A stretch of DNA of 64,000 nt, taken from Bacteroidia bacterium. GTDB lineage: Bacteria > Bacteroidota > Bacteroidia > Flavobacteriales > Flavobacteriaceae. The position numbers and the translations under genes were made by a program. Position 1 is the first letter of the stretch, and the number at the start of each line of letters is the position of its first letter. Of this stretch, positions 36,616 to 44,630 are shown piece after piece. The stretch is from assembly GCA_030427865.1 (NCBI GenBank), contig JAUICK010000005.1, positions 1 through 64,000 on the forward strand, written 5' to 3'. Under the pieces are notes generated by a model. It worked only from the letters and a program-made list of their open reading frames with translations, did not search any database and was not told where the DNA came from.

Positions 36616-38064
36616 ATGGCTATTTCTTTAAAAGGAGATCAAGAAATTAGTAGCGTACCAACTACTAAAAGTAAAGCACTAAGAATTAATTTAAACTCAG
36701 ATATTTACGGAACTTTTGCAGAAATTGGAGCAGGACAAGAAACTGCTCGTAATTTTTTTAGATCTGGAGCTGCTTCTGGAACTATCGCAAAAGCAATGAG
36801 TGCTTATGATAAAGATTTTTCTGATGCTATTTATGGCATTGAAGAAGACAAACGTTATGTAACTCAACCTCGTTTAAAGAAAATGTTAAGCCATGAAATA
36901 GATTTAATGGAAGATCGGTTAAGTAGATCTAAACATCCTGATAAACTATTTTTTACCTATGCAAACACTGTAACTACCATAGATTTTGCAAAAAAATTTA
37001 AAGGCCATGGATGGGTAGGAATTCGTTTTCAATTAGATCCGTTAGAAGATTACAATGAAATAGTTTTACACTTACGCTTCAAAGAAACAGATGCACGCTT
37101 ACAACAAGAAACTTTAGGTGTTTTAGGTGTAAACTTAATTTATGGAGCTTTTTATTTAAATGATAATCCAAAAGAATTGGTAAAATCGTTTTACGATAAT
37201 TTAAGTTACGACCAACTAGAAATTGATATGATTAATTTCTCTGGACCCCGTTTTATGTATGTAGACAATCGTTTAATGAGTTTGCAGTTACTTAAAAATG
37301 GAATGACAAATGCTGTAATGTTTGGTTCAGATGGTAATAATTTATTGCCAGCTCAAGTATTATACAAAAAAAATATTTTAGCATTAAGAGGAAGCTTTAG
37401 ACCTGTTACAAAAGTAAATATGGACATGTTTGAAAAGTCTAAAAAGCTCTTTTTTGCTGAAAATAAAGTAGATGAAAAGAAAACTCAAATTATTTTCGAA
37501 ATTACATTAAGCAACCTTTCTGCTGAAGGAAAAATTAATGAACGTGACTTTTTAGACAGAGCAGAATTATTATGTTCTTTAGGGCAAAATGTAATGATTA
37601 CCAGTTTTCAACAATACTTTAAACTGGTAGAATACTTTAGTGAATTTACCAAAGAGAGAATGGCTTTAACAATGGGCGTTCAAAACTTAATTCAAATTTT
37701 TGATGAAAAATATTACCGAAATTTAAGCGGAGGTATTTTAGAAGCTTTTGGTAAATTATTTTACAGAGACCTAAAAGTATATATGTACCCTTATCATGAC
37801 CAAGCCTCTGACACTTATATTAATAGCGATAATTTAAAAGTTCATCCAAGAATGAAAGAACTATACAAGTTCTTTAAACACAATGGAAAACTTGTAAATA
37901 TTGATGATTTTGACAAGAATATTTTAGATATTTTCTCAAGAACCGTTTTAAAAATGATACTCGAAGGCGAAAAAGGTTGGGAAGAAATGTTACCAGAAGG
38001 AATTGCAGAAACCATTAAACAAAAAAGATTATTTGGCTACTCAAGATCAAGAGTAAAAAAATAG
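36616..38064 (+). CDS. Conserved uncharacterised cytoplasmic protein
   Basis: 482 aa. I do not recognise a characterised family. It has no signal peptide or transmembrane helix, so any label such as outer-membrane receptor would be wrong. Conserved-looking blocks include 'INLNSDIYGTFAEIGAGQETARNFFRSGAASGTIAKAMSA' (first half), 'SHEIDLMEDRL', 'GWVGIRFQLDP', 'VMFGSDGNNLLPAQVLYKKNILALRGSFRP' and 'MITSFQQYFKLVEYFSEFT'. The 'GAASGTIAKA' glycine-rich stretch is reminiscent of a nucleotide-binding turn, but I see no proper Walker or Rossmann motif. It lies upstream of an ECF-sigma gene, 48 bp away, with a consensus promoter of its own. Confidence 0.85.
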   Translation: MAISLKGDQEISSVPTTKSKALRINLNSDIYGTFAEIGAGQETARNFFRSGAASGTIAKAMSAYDKDFSDAIYGIEEDKRYVTQPRLKKMLSHEIDLMEDRLSRSKHPDKLFFTYANTVTTIDFAKKFKGHGWVGIRFQLDPLEDYNEIVLHLRFKETDARLQQETLGVLGVNLIYGAFYLNDNPKELVKSFYDNLSYDQLEIDMINFSGPRFMYVDNRLMSLQLLKNGMTNAVMFGSDGNNLLPAQVLYKKNILALRGSFRPVTKVNMDMFEKSKKLFFAENKVDEKKTQIIFEITLSNLSAEGKINERDFLDRAELLCSLGQNVMITSFQQYFKLVEYFSEFTKERMALTMGVQNLIQIFDEKYYRNLSGGILEAFGKLFYRDLKVYMYPYHDQASDTYINSDNLKVHPRMKELYKFFKHNGKLVNIDDFDKNILDIFSRTVLKMILEGEKGWEEMLPEGIAETIKQKRLFGYSRSRVKK

Positions 38065-38112
38065 ATTAAACCTTTTTGTACTTTTAAGGTCTTAAACTTA
38101 TAAAATATATAG

Positions 38113-38661
38113 TTGACAGACGAAACTCTTTTAATAGAACAATTACAAAACGTTCAAACTAAAGAAAAAGCGTTTAGAGAAATTATAAAACTCTATAAAG
38201 AACGTTTGTATTGGCATATTCGTAAGATTGTAATTTCTCATGATGATGCTGATGATGTATTGCAAAATACGTTTATCAAAATTTTTAAAAATATTGATAA
38301 ATTTAATCAAGATAGTAAACTGTATTCTTGGATGTATAGAATAGCTACTAACGAATCCATCACATTTATCAATAAAAGAGCAAAACAAAGAAACTTAGAC
38401 ATTACAGATTATCAACAAGAATTAGCGTCTAATTTAACTACTGATAATTTTTTTAACGGTGATGAAATTCAACTTATTTTACAAAAAGCCATAGCAACTT
38501 TACCACAAAAACAGCAATTGGTTTTTAATATGAAATACTTTGATGAGTTAAAGTATGAAGAAATCTCTGAAATCTTAGAAACTTCTGTTGGAGCATTAAA
38601 AGCCTCTTATTTTCATGCAGTTAAAAAAATAGAAAACTATATAAAAACAAAGACAAATTAA
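38113..38661 (+). CDS. ECF-type RNA polymerase sigma factor
   Basis: 182 aa with a TTG start (MTDETLLIEQ); no upstream ATG fits. Sigma-70 region 2 reads 'KERLYWHIRKIVISHDDADDVLQNTFIKIFKNI' (-10 recognition) followed by 'LYSWMYRIATNESITFINKRAK'. Region 4 is 'ATLPQKQQLVFNMKYFDELKYEEISEILETSVGALKASYFHAVKKI' (-35 recognition helix-turn-helix), here quoted as two parts of one domain. It directs RNA polymerase to a stress or envelope regulon. The next two genes are an apparent membrane regulator and a Spy-like sensor. Confidence 0.93.
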   Translation: MTDETLLIEQLQNVQTKEKAFREIIKLYKERLYWHIRKIVISHDDADDVLQNTFIKIFKNIDKFNQDSKLYSWMYRIATNESITFINKRAKQRNLDITDYQQELASNLTTDNFFNGDEIQLILQKAIATLPQKQQLVFNMKYFDELKYEEISEILETSVGALKASYFHAVKKIENYIKTKTN

Positions 38662-38694
38662 ACCAAATTAAAAAAAATAGGTCTAAAATATATC

Positions 38695-39237
38695 ATGGAA
38701 GAAAAAATTAAAAATAGTGAATTGTATTTAAATTCTGTTTTAGGAGAAAAATCTAATTTTTCTGCTCCTAAAGACTATTTTAACAATATAGAAAATCGTT
38801 TTTTTATTTCTTTAGCAGAACAAAACATTCCTAATAAAGATGGTTTTTCAACTCCAAATTCTTACTTTGATAGTTTAGAAAACTCAATTCTTAGTAAAGT
38901 AAAATCAAAAGAAAAAACCATTAAAGTTATTTCTTTAAAACAACGATTCTATAAAATAATTCCTGCTGCTATAGCTGCTTCTATTGCATTATTTATTAGC
39001 ATTAATTACTTTACAAATAAAAACACAGAAATTAATTTTGATAATTTAGCACAAACAGATATAGAAAACTGGTTTTTAGAAAGTTCTTCTAACATTACCT
39101 CTGAAGATATTGCCACTTTTATTAACGTAGACGACATTAACGTTAATGACTTTGCGTACACCAATATTGATGATGATGATATTGAAGATTATATTATTTA
39201 TAATGAAAACACTACTTTATTAAACGAAATTAATTAG
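38695..39237 (+). CDS. Putative membrane anti-sigma partner with duplicated motif
   Basis: 180 aa. A cytoplasmic N-terminal part (1-85) contains a repeated motif: FSAPKDYFNNIEN (22-34) and FSTPNSYFDSLEN (51-63), spaced 29 residues. A single transmembrane helix follows at about 88-106, then an acidic periplasmic tail rich in Asp and Asn. Position between the ECF sigma gene and the Spy-like gene, plus one transmembrane helix, fits an anti-sigma factor. No ZAS zinc motif is visible, so this is inference. The next gene starts 1 bp after its stop. Confidence 0.65.
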   Translation: MEEKIKNSELYLNSVLGEKSNFSAPKDYFNNIENRFFISLAEQNIPNKDGFSTPNSYFDSLENSILSKVKSKEKTIKVISLKQRFYKIIPAAIAASIALFISINYFTNKNTEINFDNLAQTDIENWFLESSSNITSEDIATFINVDDINVNDFAYTNIDDDDIEDYIIYNENTTLLNEIN

Positions 39238-39238
39238 T

Positions 39239-39688
39239 ATGAAAAAAATTTTAACACTTACATTATTGCTATTTGTTTGTCTTAACATAGCTGCCCAAAA
39301 AAGAAAAAATAGAGAAAAAATTAAAGCATTAAAGATAGCCTTTTTAACGCAAGAACTTAACTTAAATACTGACGTTGCTGAGAAATTTTGGCCTATTTAT
39401 AACGAATTTCAAGATAATTTAGATGCACTGAGAAGAAAAGGAATGAGTGATATAAGATTAAAATTAAAAAATGCTGGCGGATTTGAAGCTTTAACAGAAA
39501 AAGAATCTAAAACTTTTGTGCAGTCTAAAATAAATTTAGATAAGAAAGAATTGGCAGAAAAAGAAAAGTTTTTAGCTAAAGTGTCTAAGGTTTTATCTTA
39601 CAAGCAAATTTTAAAACTACAATTATCTGAAAGAGATTTTGCTAGAAAATTAATGCGTAAATACAGAAAAAAAACAGACAAAAAATAA
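39239..39688 (+). CDS. Spy/CpxP-like periplasmic sensor of the ECF module
   Basis: 149 aa. Signal peptide (1-19, ending LNIAAQ), then an all-helical, Lys/Glu-rich protein with 'KIAFLTQELNLNTDVAEKFWPIYNEFQ' and 'SKVLSYKQILKLQLSERDFARKLMRK', typical of proteins called 'sensor of ECF-type sigma factor' in Bacteroidota and similar to Spy. It may bind misfolded periplasmic proteins or ligand and control the membrane partner. It ends in a terminator. Confidence 0.8.
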   Translation: MKKILTLTLLLFVCLNIAAQKRKNREKIKALKIAFLTQELNLNTDVAEKFWPIYNEFQDNLDALRRKGMSDIRLKLKNAGGFEALTEKESKTFVQSKINLDKKELAEKEKFLAKVSKVLSYKQILKLQLSERDFARKLMRKYRKKTDKK

Positions 39689-39693
39689 GAAAA

Positions 39694-39719
39694 GAGCTTT
39701 TAAAAAGCTCCTTTTTTTT
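39694..39719 (+). terminator. Terminator of the ECF-sigma module
   Basis: GAGCTTTT (39694-39701) pairs with AAAAGCTC (39703-39710), then CTTTTTTTT. The T tract runs into the 3' end of the converging 65-aa gene. Confidence 0.75.
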
Positions 39720-39915
39720 ACTGTTTTATTAATGCCAAACAAGAATATAACTCAGGTTTGTTGGCTGTAAACTGTTTTAACCAAATTGTTAATTCATCTA
39801 CTTCATAAGGTAATAACCTGTTTAATGCTTTTTCTAATTCTTTACAAAACAAATCTGAATTAAAACTTACCTTTTTTAGTACAGTTTTAGTGTACTCAAA
39901 CATTGCTCTTGCCAT
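39718..39915 (-). CDS. Small conserved protein, 65 aa
   Basis: The ATG at 39915 gives MARAMFEYTKTVLKKV; a TTG three codons upstream is unnecessary. The protein is helical with 'FCKELEKALNRLLPYEVDELTIWLKQF' (first part) and a C-terminal 'PELYSCLALIKQ'. I believe small proteins of this kind are conserved in flavobacteria, but I know no function. It has no signal peptide. It converges on the Spy-like gene with which it shares a terminator zone. Confidence 0.6.
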   Translation of the reverse strand: MARAMFEYTKTVLKKVSFNSDLFCKELEKALNRLLPYEVDELTIWLKQFTANKPELYSCLALIKQ

Positions 39916-39977
39916 TAGTATCAATTTTTTATGTTAGTTAAACGTAAATTTTTACAATTTATTTCTTTCAAATTTAA

Positions 39978-40009
39978 TAAAAAAACCAACATCACAAAAT
40001 GATGTTGGT
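39978..40009 (-). terminator. Terminator of the 86-aa gene
   Basis: ACCAACATCA (39985-39994) pairs with TGATGTTGGT (40000-40009), a perfect 10-bp stem. It is followed on the minus strand by a T7 run. Confidence 0.85.
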
Positions 40010-40040
40010 CATAAAATTTTGTTTAAAAAAAGTTAAAAAA

Positions 40041-40301
40041 CTATAGTTTACTTATCTTTTCTACTAAAGCTTTTGCTTTGTCTTCTAGTTCTTGATTAAT
40101 TGCTTTAAAATGTGCTTTTTTATTTTCTACATTTTTAGCATTTACTTTTTCAATTAACGCATCAAAAGTTTCAATTGCTTCATCTATAATTGCATCTCCT
40201 TTTTGGGGTTCGTTTTTTAAAGCAGTAACATCTAATGCGTACTCAATAACATCACCTAAAACGTAATTAATATCTTTTTTTAAGTTTTTAATACTTGCCA
40301 T
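40041..40301 (-). CDS. Small helical protein, 86 aa
   Basis: Acidic and all-helical: 'IKNLKKDINYVLGDVIEYAL', 'GDAIIDEAIETFDALIEKV', 'KAHFKAINQELEDKAKALVEKI'. It has no signal peptide or membrane helix. Its own promoter and terminator support a real gene. Function is unknown; similar small proteins are common in flavobacteria as I recall. Confidence 0.7.
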   Translation of the reverse strand: MASIKNLKKDINYVLGDVIEYALDVTALKNEPQKGDAIIDEAIETFDALIEKVNAKNVENKKAHFKAINQELEDKAKALVEKISKL

Positions 40302-40323
40302 AACTTGTTATAATTTAATGCTG

Positions 40324-40331
40324 CAAATTTA
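40324..40331 (-). promoter_or_regulatory. -7 promoter element of the 86-aa gene
   Basis: TAAATTTG on the minus strand matches TAnnTTTG, 22 nt upstream of the ATG. Confidence 0.45.
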
Positions 40332-40341
40332 GTTTATTTAT

Positions 40342-41043
40342 TTATAACAGCGATAAAACTTCTTTTATATTTAAAAGTGTCTGATAATCTGATTTGGAGG
40401 AAGATTCTTCTGAAACTTCTTCGTGAATCCAAGTGGTATGAAAAGGAATATGTATTGCAGAAGCACCAATTGTTATCAAAGGTAAAATATCTGATTTTAG
40501 AGAATTTCCTATCATTAATAATTCTGAAGGAAGAATATCTAAATGTTGAACTAGTTTTTGATAATCTTTTTCTTTCTTATCGCTCATCACTTCTATATGA
40601 TGAAAGTATTTAGATAAGTTCGATTTTTCTAATTTTCGTTCTTGGTCTAATAAATCGCCTTTTGTAGCCACAATTAACTTGAACTTACCTTGTAATTCTT
40701 TCAGCACCTCCTCTATTCCATCTATCAATTCAATTGGCTTTTCTAACATTTCTTTACCAATGTTTAGAATTTTCTCTATTGTTTTTTGATTGATTTGATA
40801 ATTAGAAAGTTCTAAAGCACATTCTATCATAGACAAAACAAAACCTTTTACACCATAACCGTAACATTTAAGGTTTTTAATTTCTGTTCTAAAAAGCTCT
40901 TGATCAATTTTATTTTCGGTCTCGTATTTTGCCAATAATTTGGCAAACTCGTGTTCTGCTTCTCTAAAATAAGTTTCGTTTACCCATAAAGTATCATCAG
41001 CATCAAAAGCGATTACCTTTATGTTTTTACTTATTTTGTTCAT
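40342..41043 (-). CDS. HAD-family hydrolase
   Basis: 233 aa. HAD phosphatase fold: motif I DADDT with nucleophile Asp14 and acid/base Asp16 ('AFDADDTLW'), motif II Thr in 'LIVATKGD', the Lys in 'EKDYQKLV', and motif IV in '[14 protein letters not shown]'. An alpha-helical cap lies at about 20-100. Its substrate is unknown. It overlaps kdsB by 17 bp, so it is in the kdsB-manA transcript. A role in KDO-8-phosphate or other sugar-phosphate hydrolysis is possible from the context but not shown. Confidence 0.88.
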   Translation of the reverse strand: MNKISKNIKVIAFDADDTLWVNETYFREAEHEFAKLLAKYETENKIDQELFRTEIKNLKCYGYGVKGFVLSMIECALELSNYQINQKTIEKILNIGKEMLEKPIELIDGIEEVLKELQGKFKLIVATKGDLLDQERKLEKSNLSKYFHHIEVMSDKKEKDYQKLVQHLDILPSELLMIGNSLKSDILPLITIGASAIHIPFHTTWIHEEVSEESSSKSDYQTLLNIKEVLSLL

Positions 41044-41776
41044 CTTTTGATTTTAAATATTGAATTGCTTTTTCTAAATCTTCTGGAGTATCTATTCCAA
41101 CAGCTTCTACATTAGTTTCTATCATTTTAATCTTTTTACCAATTTCTTGATATCGAATTGCTTCAATTTTTTCTGCCGCCTCTAAAGGTGTCATTGGCGT
41201 TTTATAAAAATCGAGTAATGCTTGTTTTCTAAAAGCATAAACGCCTTTATGTTTGTAATATTTAACTGCTACAGTTTTATCTCTATGAAAAGGAATTACA
41301 CTTCTCGAAAAATAAATTGCTAAATTATTTATATCTGTAATTACCTTAACATTATTAGGATTTTCGATATCTTTTGGGTTGGTAATTTGTACTTTTAAAG
41401 ATGCTAGGTCTATCTCATTTTTAGCATCATTTTTAAAAACTTCTATTAATTTAGATAGAGAAACTTTATCTATAAACGGTTCATCTCCTTGAACATTTAT
41501 TACAATATCTGCATCAATATTTTCTACAGCTTCAGCAATTCTATCAGAACCACATTCATGTTCTTTTTGACTCAAAATAACTTTTCCTCCAACATTTTCT
41601 ATGGCTTTAAAAATAATATCAGAATCTGTTACTATGTATACATCATCGAATAAATTAGTTTGAAAAACAGCTTCGTAAGTTCTGATAATTACTGGTTTTC
41701 CGCCTAAATCTTTCATTAATTTACCAGGAAAACGAGATGCACTATAACGCGCAGGAATCATTGCAATAATTTTCAT
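41027..41776 (-). CDS. kdsB: 3-deoxy-manno-octulosonate cytidylyltransferase
   Basis: 249 aa. Activates KDO as CMP-KDO for the lipopolysaccharide inner core. Visible are the nucleotidyltransferase signature '[24 protein letters not shown]', '[10 protein letters not shown]', the CTP/metal region '[12 protein letters not shown]' and the C-terminal '[11 protein letters not shown]'. Length matches the family. It is cytoplasmic. It lies 4 bp after manA and overlaps the HAD gene, forming a sugar-nucleotide operon. Confidence 0.96.
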   Translation of the reverse strand: MKIIAMIPARYSASRFPGKLMKDLGGKPVIIRTYEAVFQTNLFDDVYIVTDSDIIFKAIENVGGKVILSQKEHECGSDRIAEAVENIDADIVINVQGDEPFIDKVSLSKLIEVFKNDAKNEIDLASLKVQITNPKDIENPNNVKVITDINNLAIYFSRSVIPFHRDKTVAVKYYKHKGVYAFRKQALLDFYKTPMTPLEAAEKIEAIRYQEIGKKIKMIETNVEAVGIDTPEDLEKAIQYLKSKDEQNK

Positions 41777-41780
41777 ATCT

Positions 41781-42752
41781 CTATTTTATATAAACCTCTA
41801 ATAATTCTGATTTTCCTTCGGATAAAATATCTAACTTCTTAATAGAAGCTGGAACCAAAATAGTTTCTCCCATGTTAAGTAATTCAACTCGATTTTTATA
41901 AATAAATTCAACTTTACCTTCTACACACATATAAATTACAAAACTATCTTTACCTGTATGATTTGCTTTAATCTTTCCTTCTAATTGTAGTATATTAGTT
42001 GTAAAATAAGGGCAAGTAGCAATTTCAGAAGGTGAATTTAGCTTTTTCTTATAATTGGTTTTATACGATTCTTTTGCTGAGTAATCGATGGCATCTATGG
42101 CTTGTTCTGTATGCAATTCTCTGTAAGTCCCGTCAGAATTGGGTCTATCCCAATCATAAATTCTATACGTAATATCTGATGTTTGCTGAATTTCTGCAAA
42201 TAGAACTCCAGCTCCGATTGCATGAACAGTACCAGTAGGAATAAAATAAACATCTCCTTTTTCTACTTCATCAATATTTAAAATATCTGTTAAAGAATTA
42301 TTTTTTAAATGATATAAATACTCTTTAGGCTTTACTTCTTTTTGAAAACCTACAATTAAATTGGCATTTTTATCAGCTTGCATTACGTACCACATTTCTG
42401 TTTTCCCTAAAGAATTATGTCTTTTTAAAGCCAAATTGTCATTAGGATGTACTTGAACACTTAGCGGTTTTTTAGCGTCCACAAATTTTATAAGAATAGG
42501 AAATTTATCTTTAAATTGTTTGTAAACTTTACCCCCAACTAAATCTGATTTATATTCTAATATTAATTCTTTTAAATCTTTACCTTTTTGAGCTCCGTTA
42601 GTAACAACTGAGGTGTTATCTTTTACATCAGAGATTTCCCAACTTTCTCCAATATTTTTGAGCTGAGATTTTTTATTTAAAAATTTTATCAGTTTTTCTC
42701 CACCCCAAACTTTTTCTTTTAAAATAGGTTTAAATTTTAATAACTGATTCAT
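41781..42752 (-). CDS. manA: Mannose-6-phosphate isomerase, class I
   Basis: 323 aa. Interconverts fructose-6-phosphate and mannose-6-phosphate, feeding mannose-containing glycans. Visible are '[11 protein letters not shown]', zinc-binding 'SVQVHPND', '[12 protein letters not shown]' and the active-site region '[22 protein letters not shown]' with 'YDWDR', typical of the small class I (cupin) enzymes of Gram-positives and Bacteroidota. It heads the manA-kdsB-HAD transcript and has a candidate -7 element (TAGATTTG) upstream. Confidence 0.94.
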   Translation of the reverse strand: MNQLLKFKPILKEKVWGGEKLIKFLNKKSQLKNIGESWEISDVKDNTSVVTNGAQKGKDLKELILEYKSDLVGGKVYKQFKDKFPILIKFVDAKKPLSVQVHPNDNLALKRHNSLGKTEMWYVMQADKNANLIVGFQKEVKPKEYLYHLKNNSLTDILNIDEVEKGDVYFIPTGTVHAIGAGVLFAEIQQTSDITYRIYDWDRPNSDGTYRELHTEQAIDAIDYSAKESYKTNYKKKLNSPSEIATCPYFTTNILQLEGKIKANHTGKDSFVIYMCVEGKVEFIYKNRVELLNMGETILVPASIKKLDILSEGKSELLEVYIK

Positions 42753-42774
42753 TTATTATATTTAATGTAAGCGA

Positions 42775-42782
42775 CAAATCTA
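42775..42782 (-). promoter_or_regulatory. -7 promoter element of manA
   Basis: TAGATTTG on the minus strand, 22 nt upstream of the manA ATG. A TTG lies 15 bp further upstream, slightly closer than the consensus spacing. Confidence 0.45.
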
Positions 42783-42828
42783 CAATGAAAAAATGTACAA
42801 TAAAAATTGTGAAAGTTCTTATACAAAA

Positions 42829-43242
42829 TTAATCTCCAGAATAACTTACAAAATTTCTTGGAGTTTCGTATAAAGTAATTTTTAAATCTAAATTAGAAGG
42901 CAAATGCTTTCTTAATTTACTGTAAGTTAACACACAAATATTTTCTGCAGTTGGGTTTAACTTCTGAAATTCAGGAACTTCGATATTTAAATTTTTATGA
43001 TCAAAACAATTTTCAATTTCAGATTTTATTAATTCTTTTAGTTTTCCTAAATCATAAACATAACCCGTTTCTTTGTTAATTTCTCCAGTTAAAGAAACTA
43101 TTAACTCGTAATTATGGCCATGATAATTTGGGTTAGAACACTTACTAAAAACCTCGAAATTTTTTTCATCAGACCAATCTTTTCGATACAATCTGTGAGC
43201 TGCGTTAAAATGTGCTTTTCTATGAACTGTTACTTTAGGCAT
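42829..43242 (-). CDS. queD: 6-carboxytetrahydropterin synthase (QueD/6-pyruvoyl-tetrahydropterin synthase family)
   Basis: 137 aa. Makes 6-carboxy-5,6,7,8-tetrahydropterin for queuosine synthesis, or a related pterin. Zinc-binding His residues occur in 'HFNAAHRL' and 'NYHGHNY', with catalytic Cys in 'SKCSNPNYHGHNYE' and a later His in 'FDHKNLN'. Length fits. It overlaps idi by 8 bp, so it is coupled to it. The other queuosine genes are not in this window. Confidence 0.9.
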   Translation of the reverse strand: MPKVTVHRKAHFNAAHRLYRKDWSDEKNFEVFSKCSNPNYHGHNYELIVSLTGEINKETGYVYDLGKLKELIKSEIENCFDHKNLNIEVPEFQKLNPTAENICVLTYSKLRKHLPSNLDLKITLYETPRNFVSYSGD

Positions 43243-43753
43243 TGGTTAGTTTTTCGTAAGATTTATCAAAAATAATTTTAAACCAGGCTGTGTATTTTTC
43301 TGGGTTCTTTTTAATATCAGACTTTACATCAATCAAAGTCATCCATTTATAATCCTCAACTTCTTCTTTATTAATTTTAGGAGATTTATTATAATAACCA
43401 ATCATAACATGATCTAATTCATGCTCTGTTAAACCATTATCAAAAGGCGCTTTGTAAATAAAAGAAAATACTTCTTTTATATCTGTAACAAACCCCATTT
43501 CTTCTTGCAGTCTTCTTCTGCCTGCCTCTATATTACTCTCTCCATCTCTTTGATGAGAACAACAAGTGTTTGTCCATAATAATGGCGAATGATATTTATG
43601 TGCTGCTCTTTGTTGCAACATTAATTCTCCTTTATCATTAAATATAAAAACCGAAAAAGCCCTATGCAAAACAGCTTTTTCATGTGCTTCCATTTTTTCC
43701 ATCAATCCAATAGGATTATCTTGTATGTCAACTAATACTACTTGTTCTTTCAT
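43235..43753 (-). CDS. idi: Isopentenyl-diphosphate delta-isomerase, type 1
   Basis: 172 aa. Nudix-fold enzyme that interconverts IPP and DMAPP for isoprenoids. Visible are 'HRAFSVFIFNDKGELMLQQR', the catalytic Cys in 'LWTNTCCSHQ', the Nudix-like 'EAGRRRLQEEMGF' and the Glu-rich 'GLTEHELDHVMIGYY'. It has a near-leaderless promoter (5 nt between the -7 element and the ATG). It supplies DMAPP that miaA, also in this window, uses. Confidence 0.95.
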   Translation of the reverse strand: MKEQVVLVDIQDNPIGLMEKMEAHEKAVLHRAFSVFIFNDKGELMLQQRAAHKYHSPLLWTNTCCSHQRDGESNIEAGRRRLQEEMGFVTDIKEVFSFIYKAPFDNGLTEHELDHVMIGYYNKSPKINKEEVEDYKWMTLIDVKSDIKKNPEKYTAWFKIIFDKSYEKLTNA

Positions 43754-43758
43754 ATTTG

Positions 43759-43766
43759 CAAAAATA
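43759..43766 (-). promoter_or_regulatory. -7 element 5 nt before the idi ATG (near-leaderless)
   Basis: TATTTTTG on the minus strand is followed by 5 nt and the idi ATG at 43753. Confidence 0.5.
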
Positions 43767-43842
43767 GTGAAATGATTAGGTTCTTAATCATAAAAAAAAT
43801 ACAAAAGCTATAAGTCTTTTCTATTCTTTTATTTTGATGATT

Positions 43843-43850
43843 TATATTTG
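43843..43850 (+). promoter_or_regulatory. -7 promoter element of the cyclophilin lipoprotein gene
   Basis: TATATTTG matches TAnnTTTG, 22 nt before the ATG at 43873. The -33 TTG is weak or absent. Confidence 0.5.
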
Positions 43851-43872
43851 CTGTAATAAAGTTTATTTTTTT

Positions 43873-44586
43873 ATGAAATTATATAAGTTTTTACTGCTAT
43901 TTTTATTTGTTTCACTTTTTTTTCAGTGCAATGAAGATAAAAAGAAAACTGAAGAAAAAAATAATATTCATAATAGTAATATAGATACTGTTTCTGCACT
44001 AAAAAATAAGATAGAAAAAAAAACTTCTAAACGTTGGGATAGTTTAAATAAAGGTAATGTAGAAGCATTTTTTACAGAATATGGCAAGCAAAACAAAGAA
44101 TCAAAAGTTATTATCAAAACAAAATTTGGTAACATAAAATTACGCTTGTATAAAGATACACCTATTCATAGAGCCAATTTTATTTTTTTAACCAAAATTA
44201 AATATTTTAATACCACAGAAATATATAGAGTTGCTAAAAACTTTGTAATACAAGGTGGTAATTCTGATGAGACCTACACCATAAAACAAAGAAGATTATA
44301 TGGTAATTATTTGATTAAACCAGAATTTAGATCCCATAGAAAACACAAATACGGCGCTTTAGCAGCTGCAAGAGAATGGGAAAAAAATCCTAATAAATTA
44401 TCTAACCCATTTGAATTTTATATGGTGCATAGCAAAAAAGGTGCTCATCATCTAAACAATGAACATACCGTTTTTGGGGAGGTAATTTCTGGTTTTGACA
44501 CCATGGATAAAATCTCTAAAGTTAAAGTTGGTGTTGATGAATGGCCGGAAGAAGATATTAGAATGACTATCGAAATTTTAGATTGA
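43873..44586 (+). CDS. Cyclophilin-type peptidyl-prolyl isomerase lipoprotein
   Basis: 237 aa. The ATG at 43873 is chosen because it opens a lipoprotein signal with Cys19 (SLFFQC); upstream readings overlap the promoter. A Lys/Asn-rich linker precedes the cyclophilin domain ('KTKFGNIKLRLYKDTPIHRANFIFLTK' region, 'TEIYRVAKNFVIQGGN', 'KYGALAAAREWEKNPN', 'EFYMVHSKKGAHHLNNEHTVFGEVISGFDTMDKI'). The active-site phenylalanine/arginine region is partly altered ('YRVAKNFVIQGG'). It is anchored in an envelope membrane and probably assists folding of exported proteins. Confidence 0.88.
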   Translation: MKLYKFLLLFLFVSLFFQCNEDKKKTEEKNNIHNSNIDTVSALKNKIEKKTSKRWDSLNKGNVEAFFTEYGKQNKESKVIIKTKFGNIKLRLYKDTPIHRANFIFLTKIKYFNTTEIYRVAKNFVIQGGNSDETYTIKQRRLYGNYLIKPEFRSHRKHKYGALAAAREWEKNPNKLSNPFEFYMVHSKKGAHHLNNEHTVFGEVISGFDTMDKISKVKVGVDEWPEEDIRMTIEILD

Positions 44587-44613
44587 TAATTCTCTTTGTA
44601 AAACCTATCTTTG
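44583..44613 (+). promoter_or_regulatory. Consensus promoter of prfC
   Basis: TTG (44583-44585), 20 bp, TATCTTTG (44606-44613), 17 nt before the prfC ATG. The TTG overlaps the stop region of the cyclophilin gene. Confidence 0.65.
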
Positions 44614-44630
44614 CACCTCAAATTTTGTAG

